Of a stretch of DNA of 22,753 nt, positions 8,673-15,735 are shown one piece after another. The DNA is from Bacteroidota bacterium. Its GTDB lineage: Bacteria; Bacteroidota; Ignavibacteria; Ignavibacteriales; Ignavibacteriaceae. The stretch lies in the NCBI GenBank assembly GCA_021778375.1, contig JAJYCM010000017.1, forward strand, positions 1 to 22,753. The letters are read 5' to 3'. The notes under the pieces were generated by a model, which worked only from the letters and a program-made list of their open reading frames with translations, searched no databases and was not told the DNA's origin. The translations under genes were made by a program, and so were the position numbers. Every line of letters begins with the position of its first letter. Position 1 is the first letter of the stretch.

Positions 8673-8792
8673 TTAGTTAAGAAGATTCATAATCAGTATT
8701 ATAATTGTTATTAATACTATTGAGATCATAGCATAAAGTGCTATCGAAATTATCCTTTCCTTTCTTTTAATTGCTTCAATACTTTTCTTCAT
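8673..8792 (-). CDS. Small single-span membrane protein, 39 aa
   Basis: An ATG at 8792 is preceded by GGAGAG five bases upstream. It opens a 39-codon frame that begins MKKSIEAIKRKERIIS and continues as an uninterrupted hydrophobic span (IALYAMISIVLITIIILIMN), ending LLN. A positively charged N-terminus plus one membrane helix predicts an inner-membrane peptide with N-in orientation. It ends 31 nt before the start of the BNR protein gene on the same strand, so the two are probably co-transcribed. Small size and lack of homologues that I can recall leave the function open. A leader or accessory role for the exported neighbour is only a guess. Confidence 0.6.
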   Translation of the reverse strand: MKKSIEAIKRKERIISIALYAMISIVLITIIILIMNLLN

Positions 8793-9042
8793 AATCTCTC
8801 CAAAATGAGACTGGTAAATAGAAAATTGTTTTCATAAACCATCTAAATTGATGTGATGAAAATTAATCTCCGGAATGAAGTGCTGCTGATAATATTGTGT
8901 CAATCTTTGGCAATCCTGTTGCAAAACGTAGGTAAAAAGAAATATCAGAAAGGTGAAGTAGTGGAATTTGGGAATACTGAAATAATAATACAGGTTATCA
9001 ATAGTAGATAACTTTTATTATTTTCAGTACTCAGATTACATA
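8793..9042. other. Intergenic region with long imperfect hairpin
   Basis: This gap of 250 nt separates the HTCS regulator gene (ending at 9043) from the small membrane protein gene (starting at 8792). It must hold the promoter of the latter and the terminator of the former. Apart from the hairpin at 8976-9029 nothing stands out. Confidence 0.5.
8976..9029 (-). terminator. Long imperfect hairpin, probable HTCS terminator
   Basis: An outer stem pairs TACTGAAATAATAA (8976-8989) with TTATTATTTTCAGTA (9015-9029) with one bulge. An inner stem pairs GTTATC (8995-9000) with GATAAC (9007-9012). It begins 13 nt after the HTCS stop codon. The U-tract on the minus strand is poor, so it may stabilise the 3' end rather than terminate efficiently. 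Confidence 0.45.
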
Positions 9043-12000
9043 TTACTGGTTACTGATAACCGAAATCTTAGAGGTAAACTCCGAAGGAAGACAACCATAT
9101 TGCTGCCGGAATGCTTTGGTAAAATAGGGCGGATTGTTAAATCCAACCTCAAATGCAACCTGTGTTACACTCAATCTTTTTTCTAACAGTAGTTGTGCAG
9201 CTCGTTTTAACCGGAATGATCTTAAAAATTCACCCGGCGGCTGACCGGTTATTGCCAGCAGTTTACGATGCAGCTGGCTGCGGCTGACAAACATTTCTTT
9301 TGCGAAAGCTTCCGAATCAAATTCCGTATTCGCAATATTGTTTTCAACAATCTTATATGCCTTGTTAAGAAATTCATTATCAAGTGAAGTAGTTGTAATT
9401 CCGCTTGGCGTGATAATTTTTATTTCTTTTGAAAATTTATCCCGGAGATGCTGCCTCTGCTCGAGTAAATTTTTTACCCTGATGTAAAGCTCTTTCGAAT
9501 CGAACGGCTTGGTCAAATAATCATCCGCACCGGTTTCCAATCCCTCAATCCTGCTTTCGCTTGTTGCTTTGGCAGTAAGAAGTATTACCGGAATGTGCGA
9601 AGTCTCCCAGTGTGTTTTTATGCGACGGCAGAATTCTATACCATCCATATAAGGCATCATTATATCGCTGATAATTAGATCAGGCGTATTCTCAACAGCT
9701 ATTTTTAAACCTTCTTCACCATTCTCCGCTTCCAATAAATTGAGCAGCTTTCTGCCGTTGTCATTTTCCTGCAGTGGCTTTAGCTGCGGTAATTCCTGCT
9801 TTCCATGAATAACCTCGAAGTCATGGAAATAAGACTTAAGTAGACCGGATAAATATTTTCTTACATCCTGCGAATCTTCTACAATCAATATCGATAGATT
9901 TTTTAAGAAAATATTTTGCGATAGGGTATGGTTCCCTGCTCCTGTTTTACTTTTCTCAAAAGCCAAATCTTCTGCTAATTGAAAATCAGGAATAATTGCT
10001 TCAGAATCTCTTTCTATTTCATCCCGGTAAGAAACAACCTCTCCGGTAGACTCATTTTCCAAAAGAACTATTAAATTAAATTCAGTACCTTTCCCGAGGT
10101 CGCTTTTTACATCGATTTTCCATTTATGCAAATCGACCAGTTCTTTTACTAAAGCCAAACCAATCCCAGATCCGCCGAATGCGCGGCGTGATGAATCATC
10201 TACCTGGTAAAAGCGGTTAAAGATTTTATCTAATTGATCTTCCGGTATTCCTATTCCCGAATCGGAAATTTTTATTTCTGCTTGCTGCTTTGTATTGTCT
10301 AAGTCAACTAAAACCGATACAGTTCCGCCTTCACCGGTAAACTTAAAAGCATTAGAGAGAAGATTATTAATTATCTTTTCAAATTTGTCACGATCAAGCC
10401 ATACGCTTTTTGAAGTCAATTCTTCAGAACCGTAAAATATCAGCTTAATATTTTTTTGAGATGCAAGTGATTCAAAAGATGAAACTATTCCCCGCAGTAG
10501 AATTAATAAGTTTTCTTGCTTTGCCTTTAACGGAATTGAAGCAGCCTCAAGCTGTGATAGCTCGAGTAATTGATCAATCAGTTCCTGAAGTTTCTGACTG
10601 TTACACTGAATCATTTGCAATTGATCAGTTCCGTTCTGCCCAGCCTTTTGCTGTGTCCACTCATTTAATAATTGCTCAACCGGACCTTTAATCAACATTA
10701 GTGGAGTACGGAATTCATGCGAAAGGTTCGCAAAAAATCTGGATTTCAGTACCTCAAGTTCCTGAAGTTTCTTTGCTTCAAATTCCCGCATCTTAAGTTC
10801 ATGACGGAGTTCAGCACGGTTATTCTGGAATTTTCTTATAGCGAACATGCCCGATGCAATAAGTAAAATGTATAAAGCATAAGCCCATCCGGTCTTCCAC
10901 CATGGCGGAGTAATTATTACTCTTAATGAAGCTTCATTCTTACTCCAGACACCATCGTTGTTGGTTGCCTTTGCTTTAAAAGTATAAGTACCCGGCTCCA
11001 GGTTTGTGTAAGTAGCAAATCGCCTTGTACCGCTGTAAACCCAATCCTTGTCCAAACCTTCCAGCTTATAAGCATACTGGTTTTTCCAGGGCTGTGTAAA
11101 GCTTAATGAAGCAAATTCAAATGATACGTCATAATCTTTGTACGATAATTCTATTTCTTTTAATTCGGAGAAAGCTTTGTCAAATTTTACTTCCTGGTTG
11201 AATTTTTTAAACGAAGTCAGTATGACAGGCGGTTCATAAAAATTATTGTTAATATTATCCGGTTGGAATACATTAAACCCGTTCATACCCCCGAAATACA
11301 ATGTACCGTTCTTATCTTTATAACAAGCATTTTGGTTAAACTCATTTCCCTGGAGTCCGTCTTTAATTGAATAATTCTTAAATACGCCTGTCTTCGGGTT
11401 AAGCTTTGACAGCCCGTTATTTGTACTTAGCCAGAGACAGCCGCTGTTATCGGCAATTATATCGTGAATATAATTGTTCGCTAGTCCATCTTCCTTAGTA
11501 TAATGTTTGAACAGACCTTTTGCTTTATCGAACATGGTTAAACCGTTATCAGTTCCAATCCAAATTACTTCGCCGCTTGTAACCGCTGCGCTTACCGGAT
11601 TAGAATTATCTTCATAAACTGCAATAATATTATTACTGCAAATTGAATTTGCGGAACCCTGGTTATACTTGTAATGTGTAAAGATTTCGGTTTTGGGATC
11701 AAGCTTGTTAAGTCCGCCTGCGGAAGTACCAATCCATAAAATACCTGATCTATCAAGTTGAAGGCACTGAACATTATTATCTGAAATCGAATTTGAAGAT
11801 GCCGGGTTATGTATGTAATGAGTAAATACTTTCTTTTTTATAATAAGTTTATTTAGCCCCTTATCTGTTCCAATCCACAATACACTGTCGCCGTCTTCAA
11901 GAATAGAAGTAACAATATCTGAGTTTAAGCAATGCGGATCGCCGGCGGTGTTTACACAAAAGTGAAAGAATTTATTCGTTTTTAAATCGTATTCATTCAG

Positions 12001-13338
12001 TCCGCCGAAGTAAGTTCCCGCCCAAACTTTTTCCGAACGCCCGGTGCTTATTGCAAGTATTGTATTGCTTGACAGGCTGTTCTTATCGGCTGGTTTATGA
12101 GTATAATTAATAAATTTTCCAGTGCTTTTATCCAGCTTATTTAAACCGCCTATGTCGGTGCCGACCCATAAGTTTCCCTGTATATCCATACTTATGCTTG
12201 AAACATAATTATCACTTAAACTGCCCGGTACATTTGGATAATGTTTATAATAAATAAATATTTCCTGGTTAAGGTTTAATTTATTTACGCCTCCTCCGAA
12301 AGTACCAAACCAAAGATTACCTTCTCTATCTTCATACACGGAATAGTGCTCGTTGCTGCTTAGACTGTTGTAATCTTCCTCCTTATGGTAATAACGGATG
12401 AATGAACCTGCCTGTCCCGTGCGCGGGTTTGTCTTTCTATTAAACCTGTTTAACCCTTCTAATGTCCCGACCCAAATATTCCTATTGCCGTCTTCCAGAA
12501 TGTAGCGGATATTATTATTGCTTATGCTGTTCGGGTCAGCCGGATTATTCCTAAAGTATCTTACATCATTATTCTTTTTGTTAAACCGGATTACTCCATT
12601 CGATAATGTACCGAGCCACAAAATACTTTCTCTGTCTTCATAAATAGTTACAACATCAGGAAAAGAATTAATAAATATTTCCTGATTTGAATCGAACCTG
12701 CATAAGCCGGCAACAGTAGCAACCCACATTATGTTATCGTTGTCAATAAAAATCTTCTTGATATAGTTATTGCCCAGGCTGTTTTTATTTTTGGGGTTGT
12801 GTCTGAATGTTCTGTATTTATTATTAGCAGAGTTAAATTCATTCAAACCTTTGTCGGTGCCTATCCATAGATGCCCGTTCTTATCTTCACAAATAGAATT
12901 TATCCTGGTGCTTAGAATGCTCTCCGTATTATTTATATAATTTGAAAGACGGGAAAACTTTTCGGTCTTATAATCAAACTTATTTATGCCGCCCTTAGAA
13001 GTGCCGATCCATAAATTGCCGTTGTTGTCGGCATACATGCACTCGACGGCGTTATCTGATAAGGAAGACGGCACTGCGGGATTATGCCTGTAAATAACCA
13101 AATTATAACCGTCATACCGGTTCAATCCGTCTTTCGTTCCAAACCAAAGATAACCTCTGCTGTCCTGGACAATAGATTTTACCACACTTTGAGAAAGACC
13201 TTGCTCAACAGAAAGATGCTCAAATCTCAAACCCCTGCTTTGAGAATAAGAACAATTATTGAGAGCTATTAAAGAAAGGAATATAATGTTGACAAGAATT
13301 ATTTTTTTCTTGAAAAAAATTTCACCGCTTTTATTCAT
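9043..13338 (-). CDS. Hybrid two-component system regulator (HTCS)
   Basis: This one-protein signalling system has 1431 residues. N-terminal signal/anchor helix (about 10-30); fourteen propeller units of the W(F/I)GT..GGLNK type between about 62 and 690, which fits two seven-bladed propellers; a Y_Y_Y domain (about 730-810); membrane helix WAYALYILLIASGMFAI (818-834); HisKA with phospho-accepting His874 (SHEFRTPL); HATPase with NLLSNAFKF (Asn996), DSGIGIP and GGSGIGLAL; receiver domain with Asp1225 (IISDIMMP) and Lys1277; AraC-type HTH (about 1325-1425). It binds a ligand in the periplasm and controls transcription directly from the membrane. HTCS proteins often sense glycans, but no SusC/SusD or glycosidase gene is nearby. 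The start has GGTGAG upstream. An IS remnant ends 43 nt before the ATG. The receiver carries an unusual insertion (see findings). Confidence 0.95.
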   Translation of the reverse strand: MNKSGEIFFKKKIILVNIIFLSLIALNNCSYSQSRGLRFEHLSVEQGLSQSVVKSIVQDSRGYLWFGTKDGLNRYDGYNLVIYRHNPAVPSSLSDNAVECMYADNNGNLWIGTSKGGINKFDYKTEKFSRLSNYINNTESILSTRINSICEDKNGHLWIGTDKGLNEFNSANNKYRTFRHNPKNKNSLGNNYIKKIFIDNDNIMWVATVAGLCRFDSNQEIFINSFPDVVTIYEDRESILWLGTLSNGVIRFNKKNNDVRYFRNNPADPNSISNNNIRYILEDGNRNIWVGTLEGLNRFNRKTNPRTGQAGSFIRYYHKEEDYNSLSSNEHYSVYEDREGNLWFGTFGGGVNKLNLNQEIFIYYKHYPNVPGSLSDNYVSSISMDIQGNLWVGTDIGGLNKLDKSTGKFINYTHKPADKNSLSSNTILAISTGRSEKVWAGTYFGGLNEYDLKTNKFFHFCVNTAGDPHCLNSDIVTSILEDGDSVLWIGTDKGLNKLIIKKKVFTHYIHNPASSNSISDNNVQCLQLDRSGILWIGTSAGGLNKLDPKTEIFTHYKYNQGSANSICSNNIIAVYEDNSNPVSAAVTSGEVIWIGTDNGLTMFDKAKGLFKHYTKEDGLANNYIHDIIADNSGCLWLSTNNGLSKLNPKTGVFKNYSIKDGLQGNEFNQNACYKDKNGTLYFGGMNGFNVFQPDNINNNFYEPPVILTSFKKFNQEVKFDKAFSELKEIELSYKDYDVSFEFASLSFTQPWKNQYAYKLEGLDKDWVYSGTRRFATYTNLEPGTYTFKAKATNNDGVWSKNEASLRVIITPPWWKTGWAYALYILLIASGMFAIRKFQNNRAELRHELKMREFEAKKLQELEVLKSRFFANLSHEFRTPLMLIKGPVEQLLNEWTQQKAGQNGTDQLQMIQCNSQKLQELIDQLLELSQLEAASIPLKAKQENLLILLRGIVSSFESLASQKNIKLIFYGSEELTSKSVWLDRDKFEKIINNLLSNAFKFTGEGGTVSVLVDLDNTKQQAEIKISDSGIGIPEDQLDKIFNRFYQVDDSSRRAFGGSGIGLALVKELVDLHKWKIDVKSDLGKGTEFNLIVLLENESTGEVVSYRDEIERDSEAIIPDFQLAEDLAFEKSKTGAGNHTLSQNIFLKNLSILIVEDSQDVRKYLSGLLKSYFHDFEVIHGKQELPQLKPLQENDNGRKLLNLLEAENGEEGLKIAVENTPDLIISDIMMPYMDGIEFCRRIKTHWETSHIPVILLTAKATSESRIEGLETGADDYLTKPFDSKELYIRVKNLLEQRQHLRDKFSKEIKIITPSGITTTSLDNEFLNKAYKIVENNIANTEFDSEAFAKEMFVSRSQLHRKLLAITGQPPGEFLRSFRLKRAAQLLLEKRLSVTQVAFEVGFNNPPYFTKAFRQQYGCLPSEFTSKISVISNQ

Positions 13339-13368
13339 GATCTCACCAATTGACTTTCCCCTAAACTA

Positions 13369-13376
13369 CAAAATTA
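13369..13376 (-). promoter_or_regulatory. Possible -7 promoter element of the HTCS gene
   Basis: Minus-strand TAATTTTG matches the Bacteroidota primary-sigma -7 consensus TAnnTTTG exactly and lies 31 nt before the HTCS start codon. The matching -33 TTG would fall inside the IS5 remnant, and none is obvious there. The match is short and could be chance. The consensus is known for Bacteroidota, and using it here assumes this organism is close enough. Confidence 0.3.
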
Positions 13377-13381
13377 ACTAA

Positions 13382-13401
13382 AGGGCACTTCTAAAAACTA
13401 A
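13382..13401. repeat. Left terminal inverted repeat of the IS5 remnant
   Basis: The 20-bp sequence is an exact reverse complement of 13927-13946. It lies 43 nt upstream of the HTCS start codon. Confidence 0.85.
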
Positions 13402-13463
13402 GTAAAACAAAGTAGAAGTCAAAAAATTATTGTTATATTAATAAACCCAATAAAATAAAAGAA

Positions 13464-13802
13464 ATGAGTAGGAGTTTATTAGATAAAAGAGATAGTCACC
13501 ATGAGTTGTATGCAGACAGCGCCTATTCTGGAGAAAACATAGCCAGATTATTAGAAAAGAAAAGGATCCGCAATAGGATTCATGAAAAGGGTTATAGTAA
13601 CACTCCACTAACCGAGGCACAATTGGAAAGGAATCGGAAGAAGTCAAAAATCAGAGTCAGGGTAGAACATGTCTTTGGCTACATGACCAACACTATGAGA
13701 GGAATTCATCTACGAACGATAGGTAAGAAAAGAGCAAATGGACTGATAGGCTTGATGAACTTGACATACAATTTGAGTAGATATGTTCAACTTGTTCGGT
13801 GA
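13464..13802 (+). pseudogene. IS5-family transposase, C-terminal fragment
   Basis: The 112-codon frame starts MSRSLLDKRDSHHELYADSA and contains the YADSAYSG motif (second catalytic Asp of the DDE triad) and RVRVEHVFGYM (catalytic Glu). The conserved end IGLMNLTYNLSRYVQLVR follows. The N-terminal DNA-binding region and the first catalytic Asp are absent, so the product cannot be an active transposase. The ATG used here may simply be the site where the internal deletion joined the 5' leader of the element to codons in the middle of the gene. A truncated product could act as a DNA-binding inhibitor, but the binding domain is usually N-terminal, which makes that unlikely. Confidence 0.88.
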
Positions 13803-13926
13803 GCTATGCCTTGGAGGATAAAATCCTCGTGATTGATCATTGATCCCCGAAAATAGGGAACATAAAACGATAATATTCAACATAAATTAACCCGATTTTT
13901 TAGAAAAAATAAACCAAGTATAATTG

Positions 13927-13946
13927 TTAGTTTTTAGAAGTGCCCT
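13927..13946. repeat. Right terminal inverted repeat of the IS5 remnant
   Basis: This is an exact inverted copy of 13382-13401. Its last two bases supply part of the TAG stop codon of the adjacent minus-strand gene (13945-14484). Confidence 0.85.
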
Positions 13947-14484
13947 AATATGAATCAAGTTCTTTATTATATCCAAATTCATGGTCCTCGTATTCTTCAG
14001 CATCTTGGTTAAGAGTCTTAATAGCTTTAACGACATCGCTAGGAGAGCCTATGATTATTGCTTTAAGCCCGCATAAATTCCCGATATATTTCTTGAATGC
14101 TAAGGCGTTATCCAAAGTTGAAGCCGTCAGTCTATCGATTCTAATAATGCTCCCGTTCTTAATAATAACCTCGCCTTCATAATAAGAAAGGGGCTCACCG
14201 TCTCTGACGGTTTTCACCCACCTATCAAGTATAACATAAAAATCTAAAATTTGAACGGACCCATCCTTAGTAAAAGTATAATAGCCTATTCCAGCATCTT
14301 CTTCAATTAAAGTGTATTTACTATCGTTAGAGTTATCAGAAGTTTGTCGTTCCGCGACAGATTCTGACGCTCCAAATTCAATTTCTTCCCATTCTATAGG
14401 AAGTTTTTTACACACATATTTATTCAATTCACTTTCCTTATATTGGTTTTCGAACAATGGATATATCTTGTCGTAATTATTCAT
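13945..14484 (-). pseudogene. Integrative-element gene truncated by the IS (possible primase/helicase N-terminus)
   Basis: From ATG 14484 the frame gives 179 residues beginning MNNYDKIYPLFENQYKE. The start is set by the TAATG overlap with the 37-aa gene; an earlier in-frame start at 14565 would read through that gene in the wrong frame and gives an unlikely N-terminus. Residues about 95-165 (LSYYEGEVIIKNGSIIRIDR, then ALAFKKYIG and GSPSDVVKAIKTLN) vaguely resemble the N-terminal part of DUF927-type primase/helicase proteins of integrated elements. This is a weak inference. The stop TAG is formed by one host base plus two IS bases (13945-13947), so the gene was interrupted. The missing C-terminus is not found beyond the IS, which implies an associated deletion. 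Confidence 0.6.
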
Positions 14485-14597
14485 TAATGTCTTCCGAATA
14501 TTAATTGTAGTATTATAGATAAAGCATACCAATAAATCAGAACTTTGAGCACGCTCATCTCCCAATTGATAGGGGCCTTATCTTTCTTTGCCTTCAT
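14484..14597 (-). CDS. Small membrane protein, 37 aa, coupled in the element operon
   Basis: This 37-codon frame begins MKAKKDKAPINWEMSVLK, continues into a hydrophobic helix VLIYWYALSIILQLIFG, and ends with Arg-His. It has the strongest ribosome-binding sequence of the window, AAAGGAGGTG six bases before the ATG. The ATG overlaps the stop of the upstream HTH gene (TAATG), and its own stop overlaps the ATG of the next gene in the same way. Chained overlaps with a perfect SD argue strongly that it is translated. It is in a different frame from the apparent N-terminal extension of the downstream gene, so a routine annotation would miss it. Function unknown. Confidence 0.7.
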   Translation of the reverse strand: MKAKKDKAPINWEMSVLKVLIYWYALSIILQLIFGRH

Positions 14598-14785
14598 TAT
14601 TTCACCTCCTTTCTCTTCTTTATATAATTTTTTGATTTTTGGTATCTTTTTACTTCCGTTTCAGTAAGTATAAAATTCCTACCGACTTTCTTTCCGTTAA
14701 GGGTACCGTTTTTGATTAACACCCAGACATACTGCCTGGTTTTTTGAAGAAGCTCTGCTGCTTCAGGGATTGATATGAAGTTCAT
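14597..14785 (-). CDS. Excisionase-family / helix-turn-helix DNA-binding protein
   Basis: The 62-residue protein is almost entirely an HTH_17 (MerR-like, excisionase) domain: ISIPEAAELLQKTRQYVWVL forms the turn and recognition helix, then IKNGTLNGKKVGRNFILTE forms the wing, then a basic tail. The start ATG 14785 has GGAGGT four bases upstream. Proteins of this size act as recombination directionality factors or small repressors in integrative elements. It is the first gene of a three-gene chain running to the IS and diverges from a second HTH gene at 15189 across a 403-nt control region. That layout is typical of element control switches. Confidence 0.82.
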   Translation of the reverse strand: MNFISIPEAAELLQKTRQYVWVLIKNGTLNGKKVGRNFILTETEVKRYQKSKNYIKKRKEVK

Positions 14786-14865
14786 TTTACCTCCGTATTT
14801 AAATTAGAATTTCAAGTACAAATGTGTTTTACGGTTTTAGTGATATCAATAGCGACAATCGTAAA

Positions 14866-14988
14866 ATGAACCAAAAAATTGTTCAGATTGATTTTACAAC
14901 TGTTATGCTGTTTAATAATTATACGATCTGGGATTATGCAAAAACGGGAATAAAAAAGATGGGTAGAAGAAAGATGATCAAATTTTAA
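14866..14988 (+). CDS. Possible small basic protein, 40 aa
   Basis: ATG 14866 opens a 40-codon frame starting MNQKIVQIDFTTVMLFNNY and ending in a strongly basic tail (KKMGRRKMIKF). No Shine-Dalgarno sequence is evident, and the start lies in one arm of an inverted repeat. It could be a real small gene of the element control region or a chance frame. Confidence 0.25.
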   Translation: MNQKIVQIDFTTVMLFNNYTIWDYAKTGIKKMGRRKMIKF

Positions 14989-15117
14989 CTGATAGTAATC
15001 ATAAAGGGGCTTGCCAATAATAGGAAACCTTCCGAATAACCACTAAAAGGCTAAAAAAAAGACACAGGTAAATTGATCTTACAGTTTTTTTTGTTGATCT
15101 GAACGATACCCAGGGGG

Positions 15118-15137
15118 TTGTTTACAGATGTAAACAA
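15118..15137. promoter_or_regulatory. Perfect palindrome, candidate operator
   Basis: TTGTTTACAGATGTAAACAA has 9-bp arms around a GA centre. It lies 51 nt upstream of the GTG start of the HTH gene at 15189, the right place for an operator bound by one of the two divergent HTH proteins or by the host. I have not seen a second copy in the window. Confidence 0.55.
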
Positions 15138-15188
15138 ACAAATTTCAAATTATCAAAGGGTACTTAAACATGATGAAAGAGGGACAAC

Positions 15189-15548
15189 GTGTCTGAAAAT
15201 CTACAGCAACAAAATGATGGCAAAACGGAAGATCTAAATTTCCGTCTGTATTCTAAATCCGAGGCAGCAAAACTGTTAGGTATCGGAAAGGAAAAGTTGG
15301 GCAAGCTAATCAATTCCGGAAGAATTGGTTTTATTCAAATTGAAGACAGAATTCATATCCCTCACGAAGAGATACAGAAATTTATCTACTCTAACACAAT
15401 TCGGTTAAGCCAAGAATCCGTGAGGCAAACCTTAAAACAGCACAATTCTAAACAAAAGGTTCAAACACCTATAGATAAAGAATTCAATAGCATTTCACTA
15501 TTTAACAATATTTTGGAGACAAAGACCAATGGCAAGCATTTACACTAA
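15189..15548 (+). CDS. Excisionase-family HTH protein preceding a lost integrase
   Basis: This 119-residue protein starts at a GTG, with GAGGG 6-7 bases upstream. Residues about 20-65 form an HTH_17 domain: LYSKSEAAKLLGIGKEKLGK, then LINSGRIGFIQIEDRIHIPHEEIQKF. The C-terminal half is Gln/Asn/Lys-rich and probably flexible. It is transcribed away from the 62-aa HTH gene. Its 3' end overlaps, in another frame, the ATG of a truncated tyrosine-recombinase-like gene (15529). An overlapping xis-int pair is a common arrangement in integrative elements, so excision control is the likely original role. Confidence 0.8.
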   Translation: MSENLQQQNDGKTEDLNFRLYSKSEAAKLLGIGKEKLGKLINSGRIGFIQIEDRIHIPHEEIQKFIYSNTIRLSQESVRQTLKQHNSKQKVQTPIDKEFNSISLFNNILETKTNGKHLH

Positions 15549-15582
15549 AGGCGATATAATATACGGCCCTGCCTGCCGATAG
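15529..15582 (+). pseudogene. Tyrosine recombinase (integrase), first codons only
   Basis: An ATG inside the end of the excisionase-like gene opens MASIYTKGDIIYG, the typical opening of phage-type tyrosine recombinases (MASIYKRG..WY..). After about codon 13 the sequence changes to an unrelated C-rich stretch and stops at TAG 15580. GGAG lies 10 bases before the ATG. The rest of the gene is not in the window. The identification rests on a short N-terminal motif plus position next to an excisionase-like gene, so it is moderately sure. If right, the element lost its integrase by deletion at about 15567. Confidence 0.55.
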
Positions 15583-15648
15583 GCATGGTTTAGCCGGTGA
15601 GAAATCCCAACTTCAGCCCTACAAAAACAATCCCCTGTTAAATCCCCA

Positions 15649-15695
15649 TTATTCCATTACTCCAACATTCCACTACTCCATCCTCCAGCATTCCA
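15649..15695. repeat. Degenerate tandem 8-mer array (nnnnTCCA)
   Basis: Units read TTATTCCA, TTACTCCA, ACATTCCA, CTACTCCA, TCCTCCA (7 nt), GCATTCCA, then decay into C-runs. A shorter relative (CTACTCCA, CCCCTCCA) occurs at about 17804-17820, before AbiE module 2. Confidence 0.7.
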
Positions 15696-15735
15696 CCATC
15701 CCCCCAACCTCTTCCAACTCACTATCCTAATTTAT

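Larger units (their letters stand above)
13382..13946 (+). mobile_element. Internally deleted IS5-family insertion sequence
   Basis: Perfect 20-bp terminal inverted repeats AGGGCACTTCTAAAAACTAA occupy 13382-13401 and, inverted, 13927-13946. Between them is only the C-terminal third of an IS5-type transposase (13464-13802). Complete members of this type have about 1 kb or more, so about half the element is missing inside intact ends. It cannot transpose by itself but could be moved in trans. A possible 3-bp target duplication TAA can be read only if the last base of the right end is counted as target (13379-13381 and 13946-13948), so it is uncertain. The element sits exactly between the chromosomal HTCS gene and the accessory island. 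Confidence 0.85.
14786..15188. promoter_or_regulatory. Divergent control region between two HTH genes
   Basis: This 403-nt region must carry the promoters of both divergent HTH genes. It contains a spaced inverted repeat TTTTACG (14827-14833) / CGTAAAA (14860-14866), a perfect 20-bp palindrome at 15118-15137 and a possible 40-codon plus-strand frame (14866-14988). An 8-codon leader frame (ATG 15171) ends overlapping the GTG of the 15189 gene. I see no tRNA or attachment core. Confidence 0.55.

Noticed and set aside
13379..13948. TAA target-site duplication around the IS
   Set aside because: It is symmetric only if the terminal T of the right end is treated as target DNA; too short and ambiguous to claim.
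13945..14565. 206-residue version of the element gene starting at 14565
   Set aside because: Its first 27 residues come from the wrong frame of the coupled 37-aa gene; ATG 14484 with the TAATG overlap is better.
15649..15695. CRISPR-like array
   Set aside because: Units are 8 nt and degenerate with no spacers; no cas genes.
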